Part shown: positions 15,081 through 22,382 of the stretch, piece by piece
Layout of the letters: the number at the start of each line of letters is the position of its first letter
How positions within the stretch are numbered: position 1 is the first letter of the stretch
Source: an uncultured Phascolarctobacterium sp.
GTDB taxonomy: Bacteria; Bacillota; Negativicutes; Acidaminococcales; Acidaminococcaceae
Length of the DNA: 26,803 nt
Reading direction: 5' to 3'
Assembly: GCA_900547415.1 (NCBI GenBank)
Contig: URGS01000025.1
Location: 1 to 26,803 of the forward strand
Made by a program: the position numbers and the translations under genes
Notes under the pieces: model-generated
Told to the model about the DNA's origin: nothing
What the model saw: the letters and a program-made list of their open reading frames with translations, nothing else
The model's database searches: none

Positions 15081-15278
15081 ATGCTATTAGTTGGTCTGTT
15101 CGTTGTATATATTGTATTGTTTTTATTGCCAATAATCACTAGAAATAGCAGGTTTTTTGCCTGGAGAGCAGTACTGTTCAGAATATTTTCATATAGAGTT
15201 ACTGTAAGCAGTATTTATATTTTTATTCTGACCTTTGGCTTTTTACAGCTGCTGCGTCATGTGATGGCAGAAGGCTAA
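15081..15278 (+). CDS. Small two-helix membrane protein of unknown function
   Basis: This 65-residue protein has two hydrophobic stretches (about residues 2-20 and 42-60) joined by a basic segment with several Arg (RNSRFFAWRAVLFR). The start is well supported by AAAAGGAGAT seven bases before the ATG. It is 26 bases upstream of the DUF4127 gene and in the same direction, so the two are probably co-transcribed. I recognise no family. Confidence 0.65.
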   Translation: MLLVGLFVVYIVLFLLPIITRNSRFFAWRAVLFRIFSYRVTVSSIYIFILTFGFLQLLRHVMAEG

Positions 15279-15304
15279 TAACGTTCTAATGAGGATGTGA
15301 GATT

Positions 15305-16864
15305 ATGCGTATGATAAAAAAATTGCTCGTTACGGCATTGATGCTTGTTCCCAGTACTGCTTTGGCAGCTAATGGAACCATTTTGTATATTCCTATGGAT
15401 AATAGACCTGTGTGTCTTGATTATACGGTGCAAACTATGCAGGCTGCAGGCTGGGATGTACAAACTCCGCCTCTGGAATATATTGCCAATGACAAACGTG
15501 CTGGTGACCCGGAGCAGCTTTTTAAATGGCTTGAGGAAAAGGCTGATGAAAGTGTCGCAGTAGTTGCATCATCGGATGCTCTTTTATATGGTGGATTAGT
15601 TGCTTCCCGCACTCATGAAATACCCTTTGATGTATTGCAGGAGCGTGCTGAACGATTGGTGGCTTTGAAAAATAATCATGGTGGTCAAAATGTCTATATT
15701 TTTGCAACCATTATGCGTTCTCCCAAGGCTAGCAGTGCACCTGTAGAGCCTGCCTACTACAAGGAGTGGGGGCCGTCTATCTTCAGGCTTGGTGCATTAG
15801 AGGACAAGCTGGAGCTGAAGGAGCTGCGTCGCCGCGAGGTTGGTGAGCTGGCAGATTTGCGTGCTGCTATTCCCAGAGAAATTTTAGAGGATTTGTATAG
15901 CCGTCGCAGACATAACATCAAAGCAACGGAGCTTTTGCTCCACGGAGTAGAAAGCGGCGACTTTGACTATATGCTCATTGGCCGTGACGACACAGCACCG
16001 TATTCTCAGGCTCATAGAGAAGCTAGAAGTATGGATATTTTGGTAAGTGAGCTGCCTAAAGAGCGTATTCGTTTCTTTGCCGGTGCAGACCAGCTGGGCA
16101 TGCTGCTTTTGAGCAGAGCTTCTACCCGTCTGCAGTACGAGCTGCCACTTGTTAATGTAACCTACGCACCTGGTGCAGGAAAGAATACTATTCCCTCTTA
16201 TGAGGATGAGACTGTAGCTAATAGTGCAGTTCAGCACATTTTTGCTGCAGGTGGTTTCCCTGCCCGCACCCGTCAGCGTACAGATTTAGTGCTGGCTGTT
16301 AATACTCCTAAGGATGGAGTTTGTCTGGAAGCAAGCTCTGCTGACAATACCTTTACTGACAAGCTTGAAACAACAGCCTTTGTCAATAAGGTGAAACGTC
16401 TTTTGAAGCGTGACCACAAGATTGCCTTGGCAGATATTAAATATGGCAACGGTGCGGACAACAGCCTTGTCAAAGCATTGTTTGATAATAATATTGCCTA
16501 TGACTTGGAAGCATATGGTGGTTGGAATACTGGCGGCAACTCTTTGGGTTTTGCTTTGGCACAGGGACTGCTGCACAAGATGCTGAAAGAAAATGATAAG
16601 AACCAGCTGCTGGAGGAACGCTATTTGGAGGATTGGGCTTATCAGGCCAACGTAAGACAGCAGGTTTACCAAAAGCTGATTTGGCCCAACTACTGGCCCA
16701 ACAGCGGACTTGATGCTGAGCAAAAAGCAGAAGCTGAAAAGCAGGTAACAGCAGGCATTCAAGAACTGACCGAACCGGTAATGGGCAACGTAGCCCATGA
16801 GTACCAATTCACTCTGCCCTGGAGCAGAATGTTTGAGATTAAGGTAGAAAAGAAAGCTGACTGA
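15305..16864 (+). CDS. Exported DUF4127-family protein
   Basis: The protein has 519 residues. The first 22 form a Sec signal peptide (MRMIKKLLV... ending ALAAN) with no lipobox, so it should be periplasmic. The body matches my recollection of DUF4127: IPMDNRPVCLDY at the start of the mature part, DALLYGGLVASR, a GRDDTAPYSQAHRE segment, and YGGWNTGGNSLG toward the C-terminus. Conserved Asp, Arg and His in these motifs suggest an enzyme-like pocket, but the family function is not established. ATG 15305 is preceded by GAGGATG; a second ATG at 15311 is also possible. It follows the small membrane protein gene, possibly as its partner. No terminator of a classical kind follows. Confidence 0.85.
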   Translation: MRMIKKLLVTALMLVPSTALAANGTILYIPMDNRPVCLDYTVQTMQAAGWDVQTPPLEYIANDKRAGDPEQLFKWLEEKADESVAVVASSDALLYGGLVASRTHEIPFDVLQERAERLVALKNNHGGQNVYIFATIMRSPKASSAPVEPAYYKEWGPSIFRLGALEDKLELKELRRREVGELADLRAAIPREILEDLYSRRRHNIKATELLLHGVESGDFDYMLIGRDDTAPYSQAHREARSMDILVSELPKERIRFFAGADQLGMLLLSRASTRLQYELPLVNVTYAPGAGKNTIPSYEDETVANSAVQHIFAAGGFPARTRQRTDLVLAVNTPKDGVCLEASSADNTFTDKLETTAFVNKVKRLLKRDHKIALADIKYGNGADNSLVKALFDNNIAYDLEAYGGWNTGGNSLGFALAQGLLHKMLKENDKNQLLEERYLEDWAYQANVRQQVYQKLIWPNYWPNSGLDAEQKAEAEKQVTAGIQELTEPVMGNVAHEYQFTLPWSRMFEIKVEKKAD

Positions 16865-17227
16865 CAATCTTTATGCATTGTTACTTGTTTGACCGTGATA
16901 GTTAGCAGTACTGGATTTAGAACGGCGTACTTTTGCCCGCGTTAACGAGGAACGGATGCCGAACAGGACAGGACGCCGATGTTTGCACAGATAAATAGTA
17001 CTGATAACTAAAGGCGAGGGCGAGAGGAGCAGCGTAACAAGACTATAATTTTATTCATAGTAAAACGTTGCTCCCTATGCCGGAGCTGCACATAGGCACC
17101 GGAATCCGAGTAGCGGTAGGAAGCTTTTTGCACACTTTTTCTTGAAAAAGTGTGAGTATAACTGCTTTATTAATAGAGAAGAAAGAAGTAAAAACTTATA
17201 CTTTGTAAATTTGAGGGGGAATTTTAT
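16865..17227. other. Hairpin-rich noncoding region, possible ncRNA or interspersed repeat
   Basis: No open frame of note was seen. It contains several inverted pairs: CGGCGT (16923-16928) with ACGCCG (16973-16978); GGAGCAGCGT (17026-17035) with ACGTTGCTCC (17065-17074), with ACTAT/ATAGT nested inside; CCTATG (17073-17078) with CATAGG (17091-17096); and a perfect 11-bp repeat at 17131-17154. Its base composition looks richer in G and C than the other intergenic regions here. It could be a structured RNA, an interspersed intergenic repeat, or remnants of an older element. Confidence 0.55.
17131..17154. repeat. Perfect 11-bp inverted repeat resembling IS30 ends
   Basis: CACACTTTTTC (17131-17141) is followed by TT and then its exact complement GAAAAAGTGTG (17144-17154). 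There is no T run on either side, so it is not a normal terminator. TTGCACACTTTTT at 17128-17140 equals the left end of the IS30 element (171-183). CTTGAAAA at 17141-17148 equals a piece of its right end. Confidence 0.75.
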
Positions 17228-17836
17228 TTGTACAGTATCCGTTTAGCCAATGTCAGCGACGCAGCTGCTTTGGCAGAAATTTATAAACCATTTGTAATTA
17301 GTGATGATTTATCTGTAAGCTCCGTATCCTTTGAGTATGAGGCACCTGATGCAGAGGAGTTTGCTCGCCGTATAATGAATATCTCAAAGGATTTTCCTTA
17401 TCTTGTCCTTTTAGAGGATAATGAGCCTATTGGCTATGCTTACGCACATCCATTTATAGAGCGTGCTGCCTATCAGTGGGGGGCAGAGGTAACTATTTAT
17501 TTAGATCCTGCTGGGCAGGGCAAGGGCTTAGGTGTAGTGCTTTACAAAGCATTGGAGGATTTGCTGCGATTACAGAATGTCATCCACCTTTATTCCTGCG
17601 TTACAAGCAGTAATGAGCATAGCGTAGGTATGCATCAGCGCATAGGTTACAAAATAGTTGGTCATTTTGCTAAAACAGGCTTTAAAAAAGGTACTTGGCT
17701 GGATATGGTTTGGTTAGAAAAGGAAATTGCTCCTTTCCCTAAGGAGCCTGAGCTTAGAAAATCCTTCTCTTCAGTTAACCAAGAGCAGGTTTCCGAAATC
17801 CTTGCAAATTACAATAATAGCTTGGCAAAAAGATAA
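17228..17836 (+). CDS. GNAT-family N-acetyltransferase, phosphinothricin acetyltransferase-like
   Basis: This 202-residue cytoplasmic acetyltransferase has an N-terminal IRLANVSDAAALAEIYKPF, an acetyl-CoA loop GQGKGLGVVLYKALEDL (near residues 97-113) and the late motif SNEHSVGMHQRIGYKIVGHFAKTG. This order matches the Pat/Bar and YncA group. Relatives acetylate methionine sulfoximine, phosphinothricin or related amino acids, but the substrate here is unknown. The start is TTG 17228, nine bases after GAGGGGG; no ATG fits better. The last 30 or so residues (after the KEI segment) extend beyond the usual fold. The gene stands alone between the hairpin-rich gap and a bidirectional terminator. Confidence 0.85.
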   Translation: MYSIRLANVSDAAALAEIYKPFVISDDLSVSSVSFEYEAPDAEEFARRIMNISKDFPYLVLLEDNEPIGYAYAHPFIERAAYQWGAEVTIYLDPAGQGKGLGVVLYKALEDLLRLQNVIHLYSCVTSSNEHSVGMHQRIGYKIVGHFAKTGFKKGTWLDMVWLEKEIAPFPKEPELRKSFSSVNQEQVSEILANYNNSLAKR

Positions 17837-17867
17837 AACTGTAACCCAATGATAAAATGAGAAAAAG

Positions 17868-17915
17868 AAACGCTGCAGTATATAGATAACTCTATATGCT
17901 ACAGCGTTTTTGCTT
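17868..17915. terminator. Bidirectional terminator between convergent genes
   Basis: AAACGCTGCAGTATATAG pairs with CTATATGCTACAGCGTTT across a short loop with one mismatch. A T-rich tail follows on the plus strand (TTTTTGCTTTC) and on the minus strand (TTTCTTTTTCTC). It serves the acetyltransferase gene from one side and the importer operon from the other. Confidence 0.88.
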
Positions 17916-17939
17916 TCAGAAGCGTTGCTCTGTAAGATT

Positions 17940-18734
17940 TTAATTTTTCCAGGGAATAATCTTTTTTTCCAGCCATTGCAGGATAAGGTTAAAGACAAGA
18001 CCCAACAGGGACAGTACAATAACGCCTGCCATAAGGCGTTCAGTAATCATCAAGTCACCATAGTGGAGAATAAGTGCACCAATACCTTCCTGAGCCGCAA
18101 TCATTTCTGCAGCTACTAAAAGCAGCAGTGAGGTACCTGCTGCCAATCGCAGACCTGCAAAAATCATAGGCAGGGCGTTGGGGAGAACTACACTTTTCAT
18201 AGTTTTCCACCAGCTGGCGTTAAAGCTGACAGCTACCTTAATCAGCAGTGGGTCTACATTTTTAACTCCGGAATATGTATTCATGGCAACGGGGAAGAAG
18301 ACGCCCATGGCAATAATAGTAATCTTGCTCAGCTCGCCAATGCCAAGCCACAGGATGAACAAAGGCAGAAGGGCGATTTTAGGAATAGGGTATAAGGCGT
18401 TGACAATGGGGTTGCCGATTTTGTCCGCCAAAGCAGAGGTGCCTGTAACAAGACCTACAGCTAGACCGAGAATGCTGCCAACAGCAAATCCTATGATTAT
18501 ACGGTACAGACTTGCTGTCAGACTTGTTCCTATTTCACCGTCACTAATCATAAGGAAAAGTGAAGCCATGATTTGGGTGGGAGCAGGCAGGAAAAGAGAT
18601 GATACCAAATCATTGTGGCAAACAGTTTCCCAAATACAGATAAGCACAATGATGGAAATAACAGAGATCCATCCTGGATATGTTTTCTGCCAATGTGTCA
18701 TGCGGTTTTGAACAATGTATTCCTTTTTAGCCAT
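17940..18734 (-). CDS. ABC transporter permease, SsuC/TauC type
   Basis: This 264-residue inner-membrane protein has about six hydrophobic helices and the coupling motif SFNASWWKTMKSVVLPNALPMIFAGLRLA near residues 170-200, typical of nitrate/sulfonate/taurine-type permeases. PIPKIALLPLFILWLGIGE is a characteristic stretch of this family. The start at 18734 follows GGAGGTGG on the minus strand and overlaps the end of the ATPase gene by eight bases, so translation is probably coupled. It closes the importer operon and ends 25 bases before the shared terminator. The substrate may be a sulfonate, nitrate-like anion or a small organic precursor; the sequence alone does not decide. Confidence 0.92.
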   Translation of the reverse strand: MAKKEYIVQNRMTHWQKTYPGWISVISIIVLICIWETVCHNDLVSSLFLPAPTQIMASLFLMISDGEIGTSLTASLYRIIIGFAVGSILGLAVGLVTGTSALADKIGNPIVNALYPIPKIALLPLFILWLGIGELSKITIIAMGVFFPVAMNTYSGVKNVDPLLIKVAVSFNASWWKTMKSVVLPNALPMIFAGLRLAAGTSLLLLVAAEMIAAQEGIGALILHYGDLMITERLMAGVIVLSLLGLVFNLILQWLEKKIIPWKN

Positions 18735-19515
18735 TGTTTTCCACCTCCATCAGAGCAGCACGAGCGTCCTTGCTGATGTGCTCCCAAATTTTGTTGACGT
18801 ATTCGGAAATTTCCTCCGCATGCTTTTGCTTGCCCCTGTCCTCACGAGGAATATCAATCTTCAGGATGGAGCTGATTTTTCCAGGACGGCGAGACAGCAG
18901 CACTACTCTGTCTGCAAGCATTACGGCCTCCTGAATATTATGAGTAACATAGAGGGTGGTTAAACGTGTCTTTTCCCAAAGTGTTACCAGCTCTTCCTGC
19001 ATAATGGTTCTGGTCTGAGCATCGAGAGCGGAGAATGGCTCGTCCATTAAAAGCAGGTCGGGCTCAATGGCCAAGGCTCTGGCGATGCCTACACGCTGAC
19101 GCATACCACCGCTGAGCTGATGAGGAAAGGCCTTTTCAAAGCCGTTTAGTCCAACAAGCTCAATATAATGTTTAATACGTTCCTCCCGTTGTGGCTCTGC
19201 CATACCTGCAGTTTCCAAGCCAAAGGCAATGTTATCGTGAACATTACGCCAAGGGAATAGACCTGTTTCCTGAAAAACAATGCTAAGGCGAGGCTGATGC
19301 TTTTCCTCTACCTCTGTGAATTTTACTGTACCTTCAGTTGGCTCGAGAAGTCCAGCCGTAATATTTAATAGTGTTGATTTGCCGCAGCCAGATGGTCCTA
19401 CTAATGCTACAAATTCTTCCTCGTTAATAGTCAGATCAATGTCCTCCAACACGGAAAGCTCGCTTCCATGACTATTGGCAAATATCTTGTTAATATTTTC
19501 AATAACTAATTTCAT
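18727..19515 (-). CDS. ABC transporter ATP-binding protein, SsuB/TauB type
   Basis: This 262-residue ATPase has Walker A GPSGCGKST (residues 40-48), a Q-loop in VFQETGLFPWRNV, signature LSGGMRQR, Walker B LLMDEPFSALD and a switch histidine in VTHNIQEA. The FPWR and TLYVTHNIQEAVMLADR stretches are typical of the nitrate/sulfonate/taurine import group. GGAGG lies upstream of the ATG at 19515. A terminator separates it from the binding-protein gene, and it overlaps the permease gene. Confidence 0.94.
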   Translation of the reverse strand: MKLVIENINKIFANSHGSELSVLEDIDLTINEEEFVALVGPSGCGKSTLLNITAGLLEPTEGTVKFTEVEEKHQPRLSIVFQETGLFPWRNVHDNIAFGLETAGMAEPQREERIKHYIELVGLNGFEKAFPHQLSGGMRQRVGIARALAIEPDLLLMDEPFSALDAQTRTIMQEELVTLWEKTRLTTLYVTHNIQEAVMLADRVVLLSRRPGKISSILKIDIPREDRGKQKHAEEISEYVNKIWEHISKDARAALMEVENNG

Positions 19516-19532
19516 TGCTACAATCCTCCATA

Positions 19533-19562
19533 TAAAAAGCAGGGCGGATCACTCCGCCCGCT
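19533..19562 (-). terminator. Intra-operon terminator after the SsuA-like gene
   Basis: On the minus strand GCGGGCGGA pairs with TCCGCCCTGC around a GTGA loop, followed by TTTTT. It lies 29 bases after the binding-protein stop and just before the ATPase ribosome binding site, as in the amino-acid transporter operon. Confidence 0.88.
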
Positions 19563-19590
19563 TTAACCATGCTACGATTTGACTCGACCG

Positions 19591-20610
19591 TTATTTTGTC
19601 AGGGCCTTGTCCAGAAAGGTTGTATTGACTACCTTCTTTGCATCAAGCTGACCAGAAATCATTTCATTGGCAGTATACCAATCGATTTGTGTCTTGATAT
19701 CAGTATCCAGAAGTTTACCGTCCTTGTCAATATAAGGAAGACCTGCTTTGATATCCTCTTCAGGAGCTTTAACATACTTGGAAACGATGGTAACAACCTC
19801 GTCCAGCTTTTTGCTATCCTTCTTTTCTATAGCTGCTTCATAGTAGTAGTTGCAGGCTTTGCTGTAGGCTTTCATGAAGCGTACTGCAGCATCCTGATTT
19901 TTTACAAATTCAGGAGAATAGAAGATAGCAGAGGTCTGATAGGGAATAACGTCACCGACTTGAGTAATAAGCTTGCCATAACCAGCCTTTTGAACCTTGG
20001 TAATATTGGGCTCGTTTAAAATGCAGCCATCAATTTGCTTGCTTTCCAACGCTGCCATAACAGCACTCAGCTTGCCCAAGGGAACAATTTCTACATCATT
20101 AAGGCTCATACCCTTAGTTTCCAGCATACGTCCCAGCATATAATGGAATGTGGAGCCCTTTTGGGTTATGCCAATGCGTTTGCCCTTAAGATTTTCCAGA
20201 GCAGTTACGCCTTGGTTGTAATTATCAGTGGTTACAAGAAGTGCAGAGGAGGAATAGCCCTGCTGTTCACGGCCTTTATCTGCCACAATGGCCAGCTCCT
20301 GACCCTTGGCAGCCATATTATAAAGGCTGGCGGTAATGCCCGTTGCACCTACATTAACCTTGGAGGATGCAGTTGCTACAGCTATTGGGTGGGCAGCGTC
20401 AAACCATCGTGGTTCAATTTCAATGCCCTCGTCTTTAAAGTAGCCCTTATCCATAGCGATAAAAAGCGGTGCACTGCTGGTAAGACGCAGCATACCCAGG
20501 CTAACCTTGGTAGTTTCCTTAGGTCCTTCCTTTTTGGCATCGCTGCCGCCGCAGCCTGCCATTAGCAGTACAAGGCACATAGTCATAAGTACAGCTAGAA
20601 TCTTTCTCAT
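19591..20610 (-). CDS. ABC transporter substrate-binding lipoprotein, SsuA/NMT1-like
   Basis: This 339-residue exported protein starts at ATG 20610 with GAGG eight bases upstream; an in-frame extension to 20658 lacks a binding site. The lipoprotein signal ends in the lipobox LLMAGC, after which the chain is charged (GGSDAKKEG). The mature part has the family pattern: LRLTSSAPLFIAMDKGYFKDEGIEIEP, GATGITASLYNMAAKG, LKGKRIGITQKGS and a second-lobe LNEPNITKVQKAGYG. Such proteins capture sulfonates, taurine, nitrate, or pyrimidine-type precursors. It heads the three-gene minus-strand operon, and its own terminator suggests extra expression of this first gene. Confidence 0.92.
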   Translation of the reverse strand: MRKILAVLMTMCLVLLMAGCGGSDAKKEGPKETTKVSLGMLRLTSSAPLFIAMDKGYFKDEGIEIEPRWFDAAHPIAVATASSKVNVGATGITASLYNMAAKGQELAIVADKGREQQGYSSSALLVTTDNYNQGVTALENLKGKRIGITQKGSTFHYMLGRMLETKGMSLNDVEIVPLGKLSAVMAALESKQIDGCILNEPNITKVQKAGYGKLITQVGDVIPYQTSAIFYSPEFVKNQDAAVRFMKAYSKACNYYYEAAIEKKDSKKLDEVVTIVSKYVKAPEEDIKAGLPYIDKDGKLLDTDIKTQIDWYTANEMISGQLDAKKVVNTTFLDKALTK

Positions 20611-20756
20611 AATAGATACCTCTCTCAAAATTACATTTTCTACACAGCAATACTGCAAAATTATTGGATATTATTTTACACCATTTCTTTACGATTTGCA
20701 TCATTTTTTCGTAAAATAGAGCTAACTTTGATAATTCTGTAAAATATGTGGAACAA

Positions 20757-20787
20757 ATGACACGAAAAGTGAAATAAATGTTATAAT
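20757..20787 (+). promoter_or_regulatory. Possible promoter of the secreted-protein gene
   Basis: ATGACA (20757-20762) and a perfect TATAAT (20782-20787) are separated by 19 bases, slightly long. A near-palindromic TATACACGTATA follows the -10. The start codon of the gene is 75 bases downstream. Confidence 0.45.
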
Positions 20788-20862
20788 ATACACGTATATA
20801 CAAATTTTATTATGATACTGGGTTAAATGAAGATAGACGATATATTATTGAAAGGAAATATC

Positions 20863-22119
20863 ATGAAAAAGATTATGGGAAGAATGTTGGGTGCGATGCT
20901 GGCAGGTTTAATGATGATGGGTGGGACTGCTGTGGCAGAAGAAAGCCTGCTGGCCAAGACAAACCTTGATACAGGTGTTAAGGCTTTGTCTGTAGAGCTT
21001 TGGGGAGAGCAGGTTCATGGCGGCTATAATCAGCAGATTGTGCTTTTAGTAAAAAATAGTGACGGAAAAATTGTGACTGCCTATAATCCTGATATTAAAG
21101 GCGGATATGGCTGTCAGCTGGAGCAGGTCAAGGTTGCAGAAAAGGGCAATCAGCTTTTGCTAAGTGTAGCTCAGGGCGATTGGCGTGCTGCAACAGAATA
21201 CAGAATCCTTGATTTAAGCAAGCCTGCTGATATTAAGGAGCTGTTTAGCGGCACTGATAGTATGGGTATTGTTGTTAATGCAGAGTGTGCTGATAATAAT
21301 ATGAAGCTTACTACTACTAATGGAGAAAGCAGCACCATGGTCCTCGATCCAAAGGTGGCGGAGCAGTTAGGTCATCGCACTGCTTTTGGCGGCGTGCATA
21401 CCTTGGTTGCCTACGATGCGGATGAGGACGGCAAGCAGGAGCTTTTAATGTCACAGCGTATTTCCTCCGGCAAAAATCTGTTGGCGGACGTTGGTGCTCT
21501 GCTGCAGCTTGACGAAAAGGGCAAATGGCAGCCTAGAGGAATTACTGTAATGGCGGCTTCTAATCTTGATAGCAAGAACACTGTCAATAATGGCAGGGAT
21601 TTTGAGGGAGGAAGCATTCTGCCACGCAGATTTGTAGTTCCTGGAGGAGAAGCAACATATCCTGTATTCCTTAATAATAGCAATCTGGAGCTGCAGAAAG
21701 AGTTTAATAAGACATTGAAGCAGGAATGTAAGGCTTATCTTGATAAGTTCTATGCAGGTGAAGCTGATATGGCCTTTAATGTGATTGCTGCAGACAGTGA
21801 GCTTGTAAGCATTCGACTGATTTCCGGCAAGGACAGCTTTGTTCATCATCATGTGAACATTAATCCTGCAACTGGCAAGATACTAAAGATTGATGAAATC
21901 CTTGATACTAAAAATCCTGACCTGGTGCCTTTGCTGGAGCTGCTGTCCAGTAACAAGAATGTTATGTTTGAGGGTGTTCCTCATGAATGGTATATAGAAG
22001 GAGAGAATTTGTTTTTTGTTCAAAATATCTGCGGCAAGGAAGAAGCAACAGGCTACAATATTGGTAATCTGCACAAATATCTTCTTGATAAAAAATGGCT
22101 GAGCCGTAAGGCTCAATAA
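20863..22119 (+). CDS. Secreted protein of unknown function with DUF3298-like C-terminus
   Basis: This is a 418-residue protein with a Sec signal peptide (KKIMGRMLGAMLAGLMMM..., cleavage near AVAEE). I start it at ATG 20863, which follows AAAGGAA and sits right before the signal; an upstream ATG at 20827 would give an unlikely N-terminus. The middle has AYDADEDGKQELL, similar to calcium-binding or FG-GAP-type repeats. The C-terminal third (SIRLISGKDSFVHHHVNINPATGKILKIDEIL) resembles the DUF3298/RsiV-type domain, where a His-containing strand is followed by TGK. I do not recognise the whole protein. It is a single gene with its own promoter candidate and terminator, divergent from the importer operon. 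Confidence 0.75.
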   Translation: MKKIMGRMLGAMLAGLMMMGGTAVAEESLLAKTNLDTGVKALSVELWGEQVHGGYNQQIVLLVKNSDGKIVTAYNPDIKGGYGCQLEQVKVAEKGNQLLLSVAQGDWRAATEYRILDLSKPADIKELFSGTDSMGIVVNAECADNNMKLTTTNGESSTMVLDPKVAEQLGHRTAFGGVHTLVAYDADEDGKQELLMSQRISSGKNLLADVGALLQLDEKGKWQPRGITVMAASNLDSKNTVNNGRDFEGGSILPRRFVVPGGEATYPVFLNNSNLELQKEFNKTLKQECKAYLDKFYAGEADMAFNVIAADSELVSIRLISGKDSFVHHHVNINPATGKILKIDEILDTKNPDLVPLLELLSSNKNVMFEGVPHEWYIEGENLFFVQNICGKEEATGYNIGNLHKYLLDKKWLSRKAQ

Positions 22120-22124
22120 ACACC

Positions 22125-22161
22125 AATCCCCTTGTCCGTAGCTGCGGTAAAGGGGATTTCT
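22125..22161 (+). terminator. Intrinsic terminator after the secreted-protein gene
   Basis: AATCCCCTT pairs with AAAGGGGATT around a loop of about 14 bases, followed by TTTCTT (a short, interrupted T run). Confidence 0.8.
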
Positions 22162-22191
22162 TAGGAAAATGTGATGTTTTTGCAAAAAAAA

Positions 22192-22207
22192 CTGACTACT
22201 CAGTCAG
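22192..22207. promoter_or_regulatory. TetR-type palindrome upstream of the efflux operon
   Basis: CTGACT-ACTC-AGTCAG is a 6-4-6 palindrome of the kind bound by TetR/AcrR-family repressors. It lies about 70 bases upstream of the -35, which is farther than usual for simple blocking. No tetR gene is in the window. Confidence 0.5.
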
Positions 22208-22276
22208 CAAAATTTGAAAAATGTAGAAAACAGAAGAAAATAAGAGTAAAATAGGAAAAATCAAGCTAGAAAGCAT

Positions 22277-22305
22277 TTGCTTTTGTGATTTTCTTACTTT
22301 ATAAT
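22277..22305 (+). promoter_or_regulatory. Promoter of the RND efflux operon
   Basis: TTGCTT (22277-22282), a 17-base spacer and TATAAT (22300-22305) give a good promoter 78 bases upstream of the adaptor gene. Confidence 0.78.
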
Positions 22306-22382
22306 GGTATTATTCTGAAACTGGGTTATAGTCTTTATTTACATAATTATTGGTTTCTGAGGAAGAAAAGGAGGATTTGTAT

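Noticed and set aside
17131..17154. The 11-bp inverted repeat as a terminator for the DUF4127 gene
   Set aside because: It has no T run on either strand and lies about 270 bases after the stop.
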